From NCBI GenBank assembly GCA_025765615.1, contig JAIVFJ010000271.1:1-64000 (forward strand): a stretch of DNA of 64,000 bases, in the 5' to 3' direction. The stretch is from Zopfochytrium polystomum (lineage: Eukaryota > Chytridiomycota > Chytridiomycetes > Chytridiales > Chytridiaceae). Both the position numbers and the translations under genes were made by a program. The notes under the pieces are model-generated. The model saw only the letters and a program-made list of their open reading frames with translations. It did no database searches and was not told the DNA's origin. This document shows positions 19,651 to 30,583 of this stretch, in pieces; position 1 is the stretch's first letter; every line of letters starts with the position of its first letter.

Positions 19651-21176
19651 AAAACACAAAGAAAAAATGAAATAGAAGGACAAAGATAAACTGCATTTAT
19701 TTGAGTTCGCCCCAAAAACGAGCAAAAGTTGGGCCACCACTTTCCGTGTCTTGTTGGAGTGATGAAATTTGCAGTTTTTATGCCCCCCACGACAGCCCAG
19801 GATGTTGGGTGAACGTCTGCAGGCTGCCAATGCTACCCCAGCACAATCAATACCCATGTCAATCAAGTCTCCTCAGAGATTTTGAGGGATAAGAGGGAGA
19901 GGCGCCTTTTAAACAGACGGCGAAGCCTGGTCAAGAAGAAAAAAGTTACAGATGGCGATGTACAGGTGTCGCCACGCTGGGTGAGTTGCGCCAGCAACAA
20001 TGATTGCAAGTTGCTTTGTCACCAAGGAATGATCTGATCTGTTTGCTTCCATCCCAACACCACAATCAATCGTTGCCTTACTCCCACATCACCTCAGTTT
20101 GCGCTCATCGTTGACGCCTCACTGTCACCGATGCCCCCATCCGCGACTCAGAGGGGTGTTGTATGCGTGAGCGCGAGCCTCGGCGACTTGCGAGTCTGCG
20201 GCTTGATGCGGTCATCACACTGACGTTGTTCCCACAATCTGTTCAGCGCACGCTAAGCACCTGGCCCTGCGCCCACGCAAAGATAACTGAAACAACACCT
20301 TCAATACGACGCAGCAGCAGCTCCCTGGCGGCGAACGCCCCTCCCATCCGATCCACTGACTCCGAGAATTGGTCATATAGCTTGACCTGATGCGGTCAAG
20401 CTCACGGACCCCCAAGCGCTGGTGGCGGCCACAGGTCCGTAGCGTCACGGTGACGATGCTATCTCTGCGGTCGCTGGACGCAATTGTGCGTGGACCACCG
20501 GCCCAACGAGGACGCGTTCGGCAGAGCGCATTCGGTGCAGCACCTTGCGGCGGCGTCGCTGTTGTGCCACTTGCGGAGGTAGCTGTTGCAGTAACGCAAT
20601 GGACGCGGCGTGGGTGAGGTGGAGAGAAATTACTGCCGTGGAGCGGGAGCAGCTGCCAGCATTGAACTGGTGTGTGTGTGTGTGAGGCTGCGACGAAGGG
20701 GGGCGGCAGTTTGTCATAATAATCAATAAAGAGACTGCCTCATTTCAAATGTGTTGTATCTGCGGAAGAATTGGTGCTGAATAGAGAGAATGGGGTGAAT
20801 CCACAGCATGATCACTGCATCGCAATCACACCTTCAATGACATCCCCAGGGCACAAGAAAAATATTGGGCTGACGAAAAAATTTTAGACGAAACGCGTCT
20901 GTCTCACACAGGATTGCCAAAATTCTGAGGATGTCTGGGTCGCCATGTCACCAGGACATTTCTTTGGCTTGGGGTGTGGATGGGAAAAGAACCAGATGCG
21001 AGTGGACAGCTACACGTTGCTATGGACTTTAAATGAAATGTACGTATGTTAATATTATTACGGGGCATAAGCGTTTTCGCCTCCTCCTCCTCCTCCTCCT
21101 CCTCCTCCCAAGTCCTCTATATGAAAAAAAAAAAAAACCTATCCCCTAGACAGTTGAAACGCGCGGGAATAAATGG

Positions 21177-21232
<56 letters not shown>

Positions 21233-21254
21233 AGATGAGAGAGAGAGAGAGGAG

Positions 21255-21288
<34 letters not shown>

Positions 21289-21353
21289 TGAAAGGACGCA
21301 CACACACACACACCACACACACACACACCATTCCCTCCCCACCTTCCCCCCTT
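19113..21353. other. Intergenic; (GAAA)n, (CTC)n and (GA)n repeats, no gene recognised
   Basis: This 2.2-kb stretch includes GACA repeats (19264-19290), (TC)n at 19481-19501, (GAAA)n at about 19603-19651, (CTC)n at 21081-21108 and a long (GA)n tract at 21179-21286. The 20100-20700 part is less repetitive and has overlapping frames of 60-90 codons on both strands. None has conserved-looking blocks and none is supported. Confidence 0.45.
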
Positions 21354-22544
21354 TCACTCCACCACCAACCCCAACTCCCTAACCGCCTCCCTCATCGACG
21401 GCTTCGAGTCATGCACAAAATGCACGATCCAATCGCCCTTCTCATACAACCTCGTATACGGATCATCCCTAAACTACAATCATGGCTGTAGGCCGGGGCG
21501 TACGAGTTCATAACCCGCAACGGAACCGTCGCGACGCGGCGACGCACATCCAGGACATTCGCCTCGATCGCGGTTCTGAGGGCCTCCTGCTCCATGAGGC
21601 CGGTGCGGTGGACGTCGGGCATGGGTTCGCGCGCGAGCCAAAAGTCGACGAGGCGGACGGGGAAGGGGCGGGACTCGAAGGGTTGGGATTGTTCGGCTCC
21701 TTTGGGCCGGCCGTCGGCGGCGGCTGCGGCGGCGGGAGATGAGTTGTAGGAGCGTGCGCCGCGGATGAGGAAGGTGCCGGCGTTGATGCCGTTGCAGTCC
21801 ATGGCGATGACGAGGTCGGGACCGAGGTGCGGGCCGGCGTCCGGGGCGACTTCGGGCCAGGGGAGGAGGGTGAGGGGCGGCGGGCCGGGCGGGTTCGTTC
21901 TTGTAGTTCCGTCAAAGTCCCTTGGTGCGACCCTCTGCCGCTCTCCTCCGTGGTCCCCGACTCCGCCTCCATCGACATTCCTCCCATCCGCATCCGATAC
22001 AGGCCCATCCTCAACGCCATCATTCCCCACATCCTTACCCCGCCTCCTATGTAGCCTCTCCACGCCCTTAACAAAGTCCTCCACCTTCACCTCCAAATTC
22101 GCAACAAACGCGTCCGCGTCAACAACCAAAATCCAGTCATAGTCGTATATATGTCTCCTCAAGCCCGACACCTTTGCCCAGACGGGGTGCGGTTCCGGTT
22201 CCTCGCCGACGGCAAACACGGGCGGCTGGTCGCGGGCCGGGCTGTCCAACACGATGAGGTCGTACCCCGTGTCGCTTCGTGTACGCCATCTTGTTTGCGA
22301 TGGACGGCTTGTAGTACCATTCGTTGCCAAAAGCGACGGTCATGACTGCGATGCGCGGAGTCGTGTCGGTATACACGGTGGCGTTGTGCGGGCGGTGGGA
22401 GTGGATGCGGGGTCCGCCGGCGGCTGTAGCTCGGTTGCGCAGCAGGAGGAAGAAGGTTGCTGCAGAAGCGATGACGAGGCAGGCGGCTGCGGCGAGCAGG
22501 GCGATGGCGCGGCGGGTTGGCGCGGTGGATGGTGGAACTGTCAT
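21354..22544 (-). CDS. GT34 glycosyltransferase (GMA12/MNN10 family), two frame breaks
   Basis: The ATG at 22544 starts a type II membrane protein. A short cytosolic Thr/Pro tail comes first, then a signal anchor (AIALLAAAACLVIASAATFF). A conserved start of the catalytic domain follows (PRIAVMTVAFGN). The DxD metal and nucleotide-sugar site is in DWILVVDADAFV. Further landmarks are NGINAGTFLIR, FWLAREPMPDVHRTG and MEQEALRTAI. The family end RLYEKGDWIVHFVHDS is present but in another frame. Members transfer galactose or mannose in the Golgi during glycan synthesis. Two breaks interrupt the frame. One is an extra base in the C4 run at 22265-22268, after which YDLIVLDS continues. The other is a missing base at the C3 run 21467-21469. 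Both are in homopolymers, so I favour sequence error over a pseudogene. Confidence 0.82.
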
Positions 22545-23048
22545 TTGTGTGCTTGTGCTTGGTTGTGAGGGTGCCGAAATCCGTGAGAAGGGATGGCGGG
22601 CAGGGGGTTTGGTTGCTGGAGCGTCGTGGGATAGCCAAGTGACGGGCGGCGGCGTTGGAACTGGGAGCAGAACCAGCAATTGGGAGGTGGGGCGCGGGGG
22701 GGTAGATGGATCAAGCTTGCGTTGCCAGTTAGCGAGCTTCAGTGGGTGAGTGTGTGTGGGTACTGTGTGAGAGAGAGTGGGTTGCGCATGGCTGGGAGGG
22801 CGACTCCCATGTGTGGATTTATATTGTAGATTTCTTTTTCTTCTTTTCGCTTTCGCCTATTTTCGTTCTTGTGATATCACTTTCTTTTGAGAGAGAGTGA
22901 GACAGAGAGAGCGAGGGAGAGAGCGACCGAGAGAGACAGAGAGGGGTTGAGAAATTAATTGAATGGATACCAGGATTTGTGGAAAATCTCTCAGAGTTTG
23001 TTAGCCCGAAGACACACGCGATCCGGCAGAGCTCGGCTGTCCAAGTGC

Positions 23049-23127
<79 letters not shown>

Positions 23128-24026
23128 TGTGTGTGTGTGTGTGGGTGTGGGTGTGTGTGTGATCGAGACGGAACCGGCCGCATGCCTGCGTGGCATTTCA
23201 CTCCTCCCGTCACGCAGAAGCGTCGAGCTGTGTGAAATAAAAATAAAAAAAAGAAAAAAGCACCAGAAGAAGAATTTTTCACTTGAGTAAGCTTTTCCCT
23301 TCGTTCCTTCGGCTGGCAACACCGCCGCCACCACCACCACACACACACACACACATCTTGATTTTCCCAGAGCACTAATTGCGGATTCTTTGGAATGAAG
23401 TAATGCAAAACCCAAGAAATCTTTGTTTTTCAAGACAATGAAGGAACAGGAAGGCGTTTGGAACAGACACAGATCAAATGAAGAATACAAAAACGTTGTT
23501 GCATTACAGAACGATGATACCTTTGCTCAACTACCGAGCAAAATGTCCAAATTTGACCCTTCATGCTCCTTGCTTGACAAGGAGTTGTCATCCCGGGCGG
23601 GATGGTAATGCCTTGTCTAGGAAAATTGGTGCTTACTTTGTGTTTTTTTCTTTTTCATTTAGTAGGTTGCCAGAACAAAGGTGCGGAACGAATGGATATT
23701 TCTGAAAACATAAATACTTTGGTGACGCCTCTAAATAACCGCGTATTCGCATTTACACAAGCACACAAATGCACACATGCACGCACCCACACAAAAAATC
23801 CACCTCACACATTCGCACACACCCTCGCATACTTCACACACTCGCACACACAACACACACATGCTCGCTCGTCTTCTTCTTCCTTCGCCAAAAACGCGCG
23901 CTCCAACGTATTTGCAGTACCTTGTTGGTCTTACTAACCAAGGCACAGCCCATAACAATTCAGATATTTTAATCAACTGTATTTACAAGCCGCTTGCTTG
24001 ACAAGGACGGGCGACATCAGAGCAGA
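22545..24026. other. Intergenic with long GA and GT repeats
   Basis: A (GA)n tract of about 60 bp sits at 23061-23125, bordered by GT repeats. CA-rich DNA lies at 23757-23860. A perfect branch-point-like TACTAAC (23932-23938) followed by CAG at 23946-23948 looks like the 3' end of an intron in the 5' untranslated region of the next gene. Confidence 0.4.
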
Positions 24027-26136
24027 ATGGCAACGACGACCACCTTCACCTGCGTCTCGACGACGACCGACAGCTTCTTCAGGATCGGCACCGCCAACAC
24101 AGTCAGCGAATGCGCCGGCACCTGCCTCTCAAAGCTTCAAAATAACCCGTCCTCCTACTACTATGCCCTGGCCGTGGCCCAGAACCCCTCGCTCAACCAC
24201 CTCATCTGCGCCTGCGCCAGCGGGACTGCCTCGTTTCCCGCCGCCACCGGAACCTGCTCCAGCTGCTCCGCCGCCTACGGCCAGGACGTGGGCTCCGGCC
24301 AGTGCGGCGTGTTCAGCGGAATCCGCCCCCGATGCCGGCGTGACTTACTCGTTCGGCCTTTACCCTCGTTTGTACGCGCCTCACAGATCTGCTCTTCTAC
24401 GTCTTCAACGTCAAAACCGCTTCTTGACTTGCCTTGTATCTCTGCAAAACTCAGCCTCCGCCACGTCCACATCGCAACCCCCGACCTCTTCTTCATCCTC
24501 AACGACAACAACGTGGCAGACGACGACCACAACTACCACCTCGAACCCAACGACTTCAAACACGTCGCCAACCGACACGGCGACGTCCCAAACTGGCACC
24601 ACGACGAACACCGGAACGACCGGCGGCAATCCATCTAGCGGCGGTAGCCCTTCTACCGGCACCAATCCAGGCGGATCGGGGGGAGGAACATCCTCGGTTC
24701 CCTCTGGAGGCGTCACGCCCACTGGTTCCGGCCCAGATGCAAGCAATCCCGCTTCGAATCCAAACGCACCTTCGTCGTCGTCGGGCGGTGTCTCCACAGC
24801 GACCATTGCCGGAATCGTGGGCGGCATTGGCACCGCCATTCTGGTTGCTGTCGCCATTCTCGTTCTGGTGATCATCCCGCGCAACAAGCAGCGCAGGCAG
24901 GCAGAAAAGGCCGAACTGCTCTCTTCACTGTACGTTTCCAATGGCGGCGGCGGCGGAAGCGGGGGTGGGAATGCAGGTGCGGTGTCAGCCAACCGTCGTG
25001 CGGCCGGTGGTGGCCTCGATCCTCCCAATGGCGGCGGCTGGCACGTCGCCGCGGGAACTCCATCGCCGCACGCCTCCATGATCTACACCAGCCCGACGAC
25101 CGAGGCGCACCCGTTGCTGCCCCTCCCGCACAGCAGCCCAACGCCGCAACCGTCAGAGTACAGCGGGCAGTGGGGGGCGAACCGGGCCAACTCTGTGCAG
25201 CAGCAGCTCAGTCACACGGCGACGGTGTCGTCGCAGGGCCAGGAGGATCGACTCCAGCAGCCGTCGGGGTTCCTGCTGGCCGACGCTGCCACAGACTCGG
25301 TTCCGCAGCCGCCCGTACCCAACCGGACCACGAGCCACAGCGCGCGACTGAGTCTGCCTCCCGAATCGACTCCCGCGTCGTCGATGCCGATGCCCGTGCC
25401 CCCCGCGTCCTTCAGCCCACCTGCGACGACACAGCCGCGCCCGTCGATATTCAACGGCGTTGCCGACATCACGACGGCGCTCGCAGCTGCCGCCGCCACG
25501 GGGGGTACCGTCCCCAAGAAACCGTTCCCTCCGGACTCCCCCGCCGGGACGGACAGCCTCCCGCGCGCAAAGTCCGACACAACATCCTCGCAGCTGGCCT
25601 CGGCCGCGCCGTCGCCCGCGCCCTTCGACACGTCGTACGCGTCGACAACGTCCACCTCCACCAGCGGCGGCACCACCGCCCCCTCGCTCTTCACCGGTGC
25701 CGCCGACATCACCGCCGCGCTCTCAGCGGCGGCCGCCTCGCGCGAAACGGTCCGCAAGCTAGCCGCTGCGACCACGTCCGACGCCAAACCGTCCCCGACC
25801 CTTCCCCTCGCGACCGCGCCCGCGGCGACGCCGGTGGCGAGCTGGACGCCGCTAGAGGTGGCCGCGGCGCTGGTGGCGGAGGGGATGGACTTGGGGGTCG
25901 CGGAGTTGTTTGTCGCGCACCAGATCGACGGGGTGGTGCTGCGGACGGTGGACAGCGGGTTTTTGGCGCGGGAGATGGGGGTCGGGGCGGCGGGGGTGCG
26001 GGCGAGGGCGATGATGGCGGTCGCGCGGGTGCGCGGGGATCCCGTCGTTGATGCGGATGGGGCAATCGTCGGCACGGCGGTCGACGGCGTCGCGACGCAG
26101 TTTGGGACGTTGGCGCCGCCGCCGTATTTAGGGTGA
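24027..26136 (+). CDS. WSC-like surface sensor with transmembrane helix and C-terminal SAM domain
   Basis: The ATG at 24027 opens a Cys-rich domain of about 110 residues with the WSC pattern (SECAGTCLSK, LICACASG, GTCSSCS, GQCGVFSG, YSFGLY). The frame breaks at the C5 run 24326-24330, where removing one C gives CGVFSGIRPDAGVTYSFG. An intron ending in AACTCAG at 24453 probably follows. Next come a Thr/Ser stalk (about 24460-24790), a membrane helix (IAGIVGGIGTAILVAVAILV) and a basic stop-transfer (RNKQRRQ). A long cytosolic part holds two copies of an ADIT(T/A)AL motif. The end is SAM-like (GMDLGVAELFVAHQIDG, MGVGAAGVRARAM). Fungal WSC sensors report cell-wall stress, but a SAM tail is not typical of them. 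No signal peptide is visible, so a 5' exon may be missing. Stop at 26134-26136. Confidence 0.75.
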
Positions 26137-28400
26137 AAAATGGGGGGGAGGAGGCCCGCGGCACTTTTTCGTAGGGGGTGGGGGGGGGGGCGTTAGGTTT
26201 TATCTGGTGCAGGTCAGAGGGGGGTTTTGAACGAATTTGGCCACCGAAGGGGGCGTTTTTATGTTATCTTCTTTATATTTCTTCTCTTTCTCTCTCATTT
26301 TTTTTTTCTTATCCGCCGAAATCCGCTCCACCCTCAATCAGTTCTTCGCGGCGCGATGATCTATTAATCAGCAGGTAACTCAGTCTATTCTACTTGCGCA
26401 CACAAAGCAACATCCCCACACCTTATGCATTCTCTTTTTGTTTCGCCTTTTCGAATTCTGACCCTCCCCCCTCATTCCCCCCTTCCCACCCCCTTCTTCC
26501 CCGGGAGATCCTCTTAGTTTTGAAACCCCCACTGTATTCCATCTTTCACCCGAGGAGAAGACTGCGTGTGTGTGTGTATGTGTGTGTGTGTGTGTGGGTG
26601 TGTGTGTGGGTGTGTGTTTTGTTGTGTTTGTATTAGTGTTTGTTCGCCGAAAGACACGCCGCGCCTGCCCTGCGTTTTATGTTTTCGCGGTGAGAGGGGG
26701 AGAGGAGGATGGCAAGGCGGTCGATGAACGGGCGACGGTCCGGGGGGGCGGCTGCGGGCGGGAAAGCGGAGGCTGCGGGACGGTGTGGTTTTTGTAGGTG
26801 CGAACAGAAATAGTGTGGGTTTTTTTTTGTTCTTTTTTTTTTTTGCGTCTGTGCGTTTTTGCAACCGCACCACCGAGCAAAAAAGGACCTCGCCTTAACA
26901 AAAGGGATTAGGTTAGATGCCAGGAAGACGCGAAAAGCACACACGCAGTGAAAAAGTGATTCAGTGGTTAAATTCCAAGTCTTTTTATTCGAATGATAAA
27001 CTCAGACGTTTGGTGGGGTTCAAATTATTAGGGTGCAGCACTACGTTAGGCGGCTTCACTTTTGGCTTTTCCGACTTTGAACTCCGACAAAGGTGGTCGT
27101 AATTGTATGACAAGCGAGGAGTGACAAGGAAAACTTGTCAATGAGAGTTGATGCAGTCCACATAACATACAGCTTCGCCCAATTTATCGACGCCTAATCT
27201 CCTACGACAAAATACAGTCGCGTCAACGCAAAGAAGGGCCACCCTCTTTTTCCAAACTTTCGTCCTTTTTTTCGCAGCTCCCAGCCAACTTGCCGCTCCT
27301 CAGGGAGAAAGTGCTCAGGGGAGGCCCGTACAAACGCAAAGCGTCCCAAGCGTGAAGCTCAGCGGCCCGCAATGGAAAAATTCCGTCTTATCCGAATATT
27401 GGCACCACTGACACAGCCAGAGAGGAGGAAGTATTTGCAGAAGCCAAAGTGGGCGACCGGCGAGTTGGGGAGCGACAGCGGTGACGAGCCGAGAACCAGG
27501 CTTGGGATGGCGACACCGGAGGCGGCGGGATTCAACGCATTGCGGGACGGGGGTGGGGGGGGGGGCCGAGGCAACGCGCAGAATGTCGTCGTCGACCCAG
27601 GCGATGGCGATGCCTGGGTTTCTCGGCAGTCTTCTTCTTTTCCTTCTTCTTATTCTTCTTCTCCTACTTCGTCTTCTTCGCGACGGGGAAGGGGCGGGAA
27701 CGGAGGCGGGGGCGGGGGGTGGCCTTGTCGGCCTTCTTCGCCGCTTTCTTTGAGACGACGGCGGCGGCTTCGGCGGCTTGGACGGCGGCGGCAGCGGCCG
27801 CGACAGTCTCCATCTTTGCCCTACAAAATAGTATGTTTGGCGGAACGATCGTTTTGCTTTTTCTTGTTCTTTTCTTCCTTCCTTTCCCGACTAACGTTCA
27901 AAACCAACAAGAAGAACGAACCAAGGAGCCAAATCGCTCTTTGATTAGTACAAAAATAATGATTCTAACGGCCGTAATAAGTGGCAATATTCGTTACAAG
28001 ACGAAAAATAAGTCTACATAGTGTAAAAAATCATAAAATTTAGGGAAAACTGTTGAAATTCGAGTGTGATGGAGCACGGAGGAGGGAGGTCAGGTGACAA
28101 GTCAGGTCTGTGAGCAACTTCTTTTTTTCTTTTTCGATTCCAACACTCCCCCTTGCACACTTGCCCTTCCTAGACTTCAAACAAAATCCTCCAGAGGTAA
28201 GAAACTGGGGGAGAGTGCTTGAAGCCCCTGCTCGGATGAAAACCCAAATCAATTGGCTGATCTGGGAAAACCATGGCAGGGAAAGGAAGGGAAAATATCT
28301 GGGATAATGCTGCTGAGGAGTGAACTTCAAGAGAGTCGGAATAAAAATACATGAAGAGCCAAATAAGGCAAAAGGTAAAGAAAAGTTTGTCCAGTGCCCT

Positions 28401-28431
<31 letters not shown>

Positions 28432-29875
28432 CTAACCTGCTGATTTCCCGTTGCGCGCCAGCCGCGCCTTCCATGCAACAGCGTGGTCCAAGTTCTTCTG
28501 TTCCTTCTTCTTGATACTCTTTTGTCAAATATGTTTCTCACATCATTTTGATCTTGTCTCTAGGATTTTCTTGTGACGTTGCTGGTATCGTTTTGGTTTC
28601 TCAGTTGAGCCAACCAGCCCAAGTAGAGTCTGGCCCTCATAAACCATGTCATGTCCATGTGGCTTGGTGAGGAGATCTGCAAGCTGGTCCATCGTGGATG
28701 CTGAATCCATAGGTGGAGGTTGTTGATGGCCTCAAGTTCCCAACCAAGCTCACCGAGTGCAATGTACTGACGCAAGATCGGGTCCGCCGCCAGGGGCAAA
28801 GACACTCGTAAAGCAGTGGGCAACGCAATCAAGGCTTTGCCGGAAAGCGACGGACCCCCTGCCCCGAAAGCTGCTCTCCACCTTCGTTCCATTTTTTGAT
28901 TTTATTATTATATTTTTTTTTTTTCGGGCGCCCCTGTAGCGAGGGCAAACAAAAAAGACCTTCTCGGAGGGGGAGGAAGGAGGAAGCGGGTGTGGGTACA
29001 AGCGTACTGCGACGCTGATTTAGGATAAAACACTTGCACACGCACAGGCACTGAGAAGGTGTGCAACAAAACGGGCGAACGTCGAAGAGGTCAAACCCAT
29101 CGGCCTCGCCGTCAACACTTGGTTGCTTTGACACAAACCGTGGTCACGCGCCGCTCCTTAAAAAGAAAGGAGAGAAAAAAAAAAGAAAAAAAAAAAAAAA
29201 AAAAAAAAGGTTTTGCAGACACATCCTTAACAGCCGCCGTCGTCCGCTTCCTACACCGCCCACCCCTCGCAGCAGCAGCATCCCCCGCAATGCCCCTCCT
29301 CGCGCATCGGCCACCCTCCTGGCACCACCACCGCCACCACCCGGTCCTCGGCACGCTCCTGGTCGTCGCGGTCGGACGTGAGAAAACGAACTTGCTCCCC
29401 ATTCTCCCCCAACCCACCACCCCCTTCCACCCTCCGCATCGCCGCTTGATCTAACCGGCTGGCTCGACCACCACCCCCGTTTCCCCCCTCCTCCACCAGT
29501 GTGCAGCTACACCGCAACAACAACAACAACAACAAAACCCACACACCCACCCACCCCAACACTCCACCACCACCATCGCCGCACCACTTCGGCGGGCGAG
29601 GACGGCGACTCGTGGCTTGACCGGCTGTGCGAGCTGCCATGAACATGCAATCGGAGTTTCGACTGTCCCCTCTTTCGAGGGTGGGCAGAGGGGAGGTTTT
29701 TGTTTGTTGGTTTCTTTCCCACTGACCCGCGGATCTGGACTTTGCCCTGCCCTTCATCCCAAACAACCCCCTCTTCCCCCCTCCCCCTCCCGTCAACCTG
29801 CTCTCCATTTGTTCTTTCTTCCTGTTTGCAAACAAATAATAATGTTTTTGTTTATTAGTTTGCTCCATTTTACAA
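26137..29875. other. Long intergenic stretch with weak open frames only
   Basis: Contents are GT repeats at 26560-26640, a poly-C run of 29 at 28401-28429 and poly-A near 29170-29210. Two overlapping weak candidates lie at 27360-27813. One is a plus frame starting MEKFRLIRILAPLTQPERR (ATG 27372). The other is a minus frame starting at ATG 27813 with an Ala-rich helix and Lys runs, later containing PGIAIAWVDDDILRVAS in a shifted frame. One may be a real small gene but I cannot decide which. The 29250-29650 part translates only to low complexity. Confidence 0.35.
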
Positions 29876-29946
29876 GCAACAGTGGTTCAGTGGTAGAATT
29901 ATCGCCTGCCACGCGGTAGACCCGGGTCCGATTCCCGGCTGTTGCA
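29876..29946 (+). tRNA. tRNA-Gly(GCC): tRNA-Gly (GCC)
   Basis: The 71-nt sequence folds as a full cloverleaf. The acceptor stem is GCAACAG with CTGTTGC and discriminator A. The anticodon loop CTGCCAC carries GCC. The T arm is CCGGG/TCCGATT/CCCGG. The B box GGTCCGATTCC is intact. It has no intron and no encoded CCA, as expected of a nuclear eukaryotic tRNA gene. Confidence 0.96.
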
Positions 29947-30583
29947 CATTTGACTGTCTCCAATAAAGGAGACACAGCGTGTTTCCTTCATTGCGACCTA
30001 CTTTTGTAGGCATTGTCATTCCCACATCCCCACGCTGTTAAATAGAACGATGTGAACAATTGAGCGCGTGCACCCAGCCCTTACTTTTCCATTCATCCAA
30101 CTAACCACACATTCGAAAAAAGTTAGACAATCACAATTTACCACAAAAAAAAAAAATGGAAGGGAAGATAGGAACGCAAAAACAAACTACAATGAGACTA
30201 ATCGGGGAATTTCTGGTAAAACAACAAACAACACTTTGCACACTGCTGGGTACGTATTTGGGGACTTGGGGACAAGGTTCTACCCCCCTTCCCCTCCACA
30301 CCCTTTCCCTCGCCCCCGTTTATCGCTCAGTCTGTCTATCTCCACTGAACCAGCAGAGGGGAGGGAGCGGCGCGAGCAATAAAAGAAAGGGGGGCGGCGG
30401 TCGCGTGGGTTAAAAAAAAAAAAAGGCAAAAGAAAGGAGGACGGAAGGGAATTGGAGGGAAGGAAGAAAGGAAAGGAAAATGCACTCAACAAATCTGGCG
30501 GTGCTCGAGAGACGAGGGCACATGCAAACAGAACGAACGAGAAAAAAAAAGAGAGAGAGAGAGAGCGAGAGGGAGGGAGGGAA
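29947..30583. other. Intergenic between tRNA-Gly and the Rua1-type gene
   Basis: The DNA is AT-rich, then purine-rich (30400-30575), including poly-A and a GA run. This is the 3' flank of the transcription factor gene. No open frame is supported. Confidence 0.45.

Noticed and set aside
20163..20726. Possible gene on either strand
   Set aside because: Overlapping frames of 60-93 codons show no conserved motif, no splice-supported extension and no clear codon preference.
22262..22270. Programmed +1 frameshift in the GT34 gene
   Set aside because: The site is only a C4/G4 run with no slippery codon or stimulator, and the same gene has a second break of opposite sign. Consensus error is simpler.
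23001..23408. Genes in GA/GT microsatellite frames (SLSLSL or RERERE translations)
   Set aside because: Pure dinucleotide repeats keep all frames open, and there is no other coding evidence.
27360..27813. Confident small gene (plus MEKFRLIRIL frame or minus Ala/Lys-rich frame)
   Set aside because: Both strands look partly protein-like and each needs an unproved frame change; the case cannot be decided from sequence alone.
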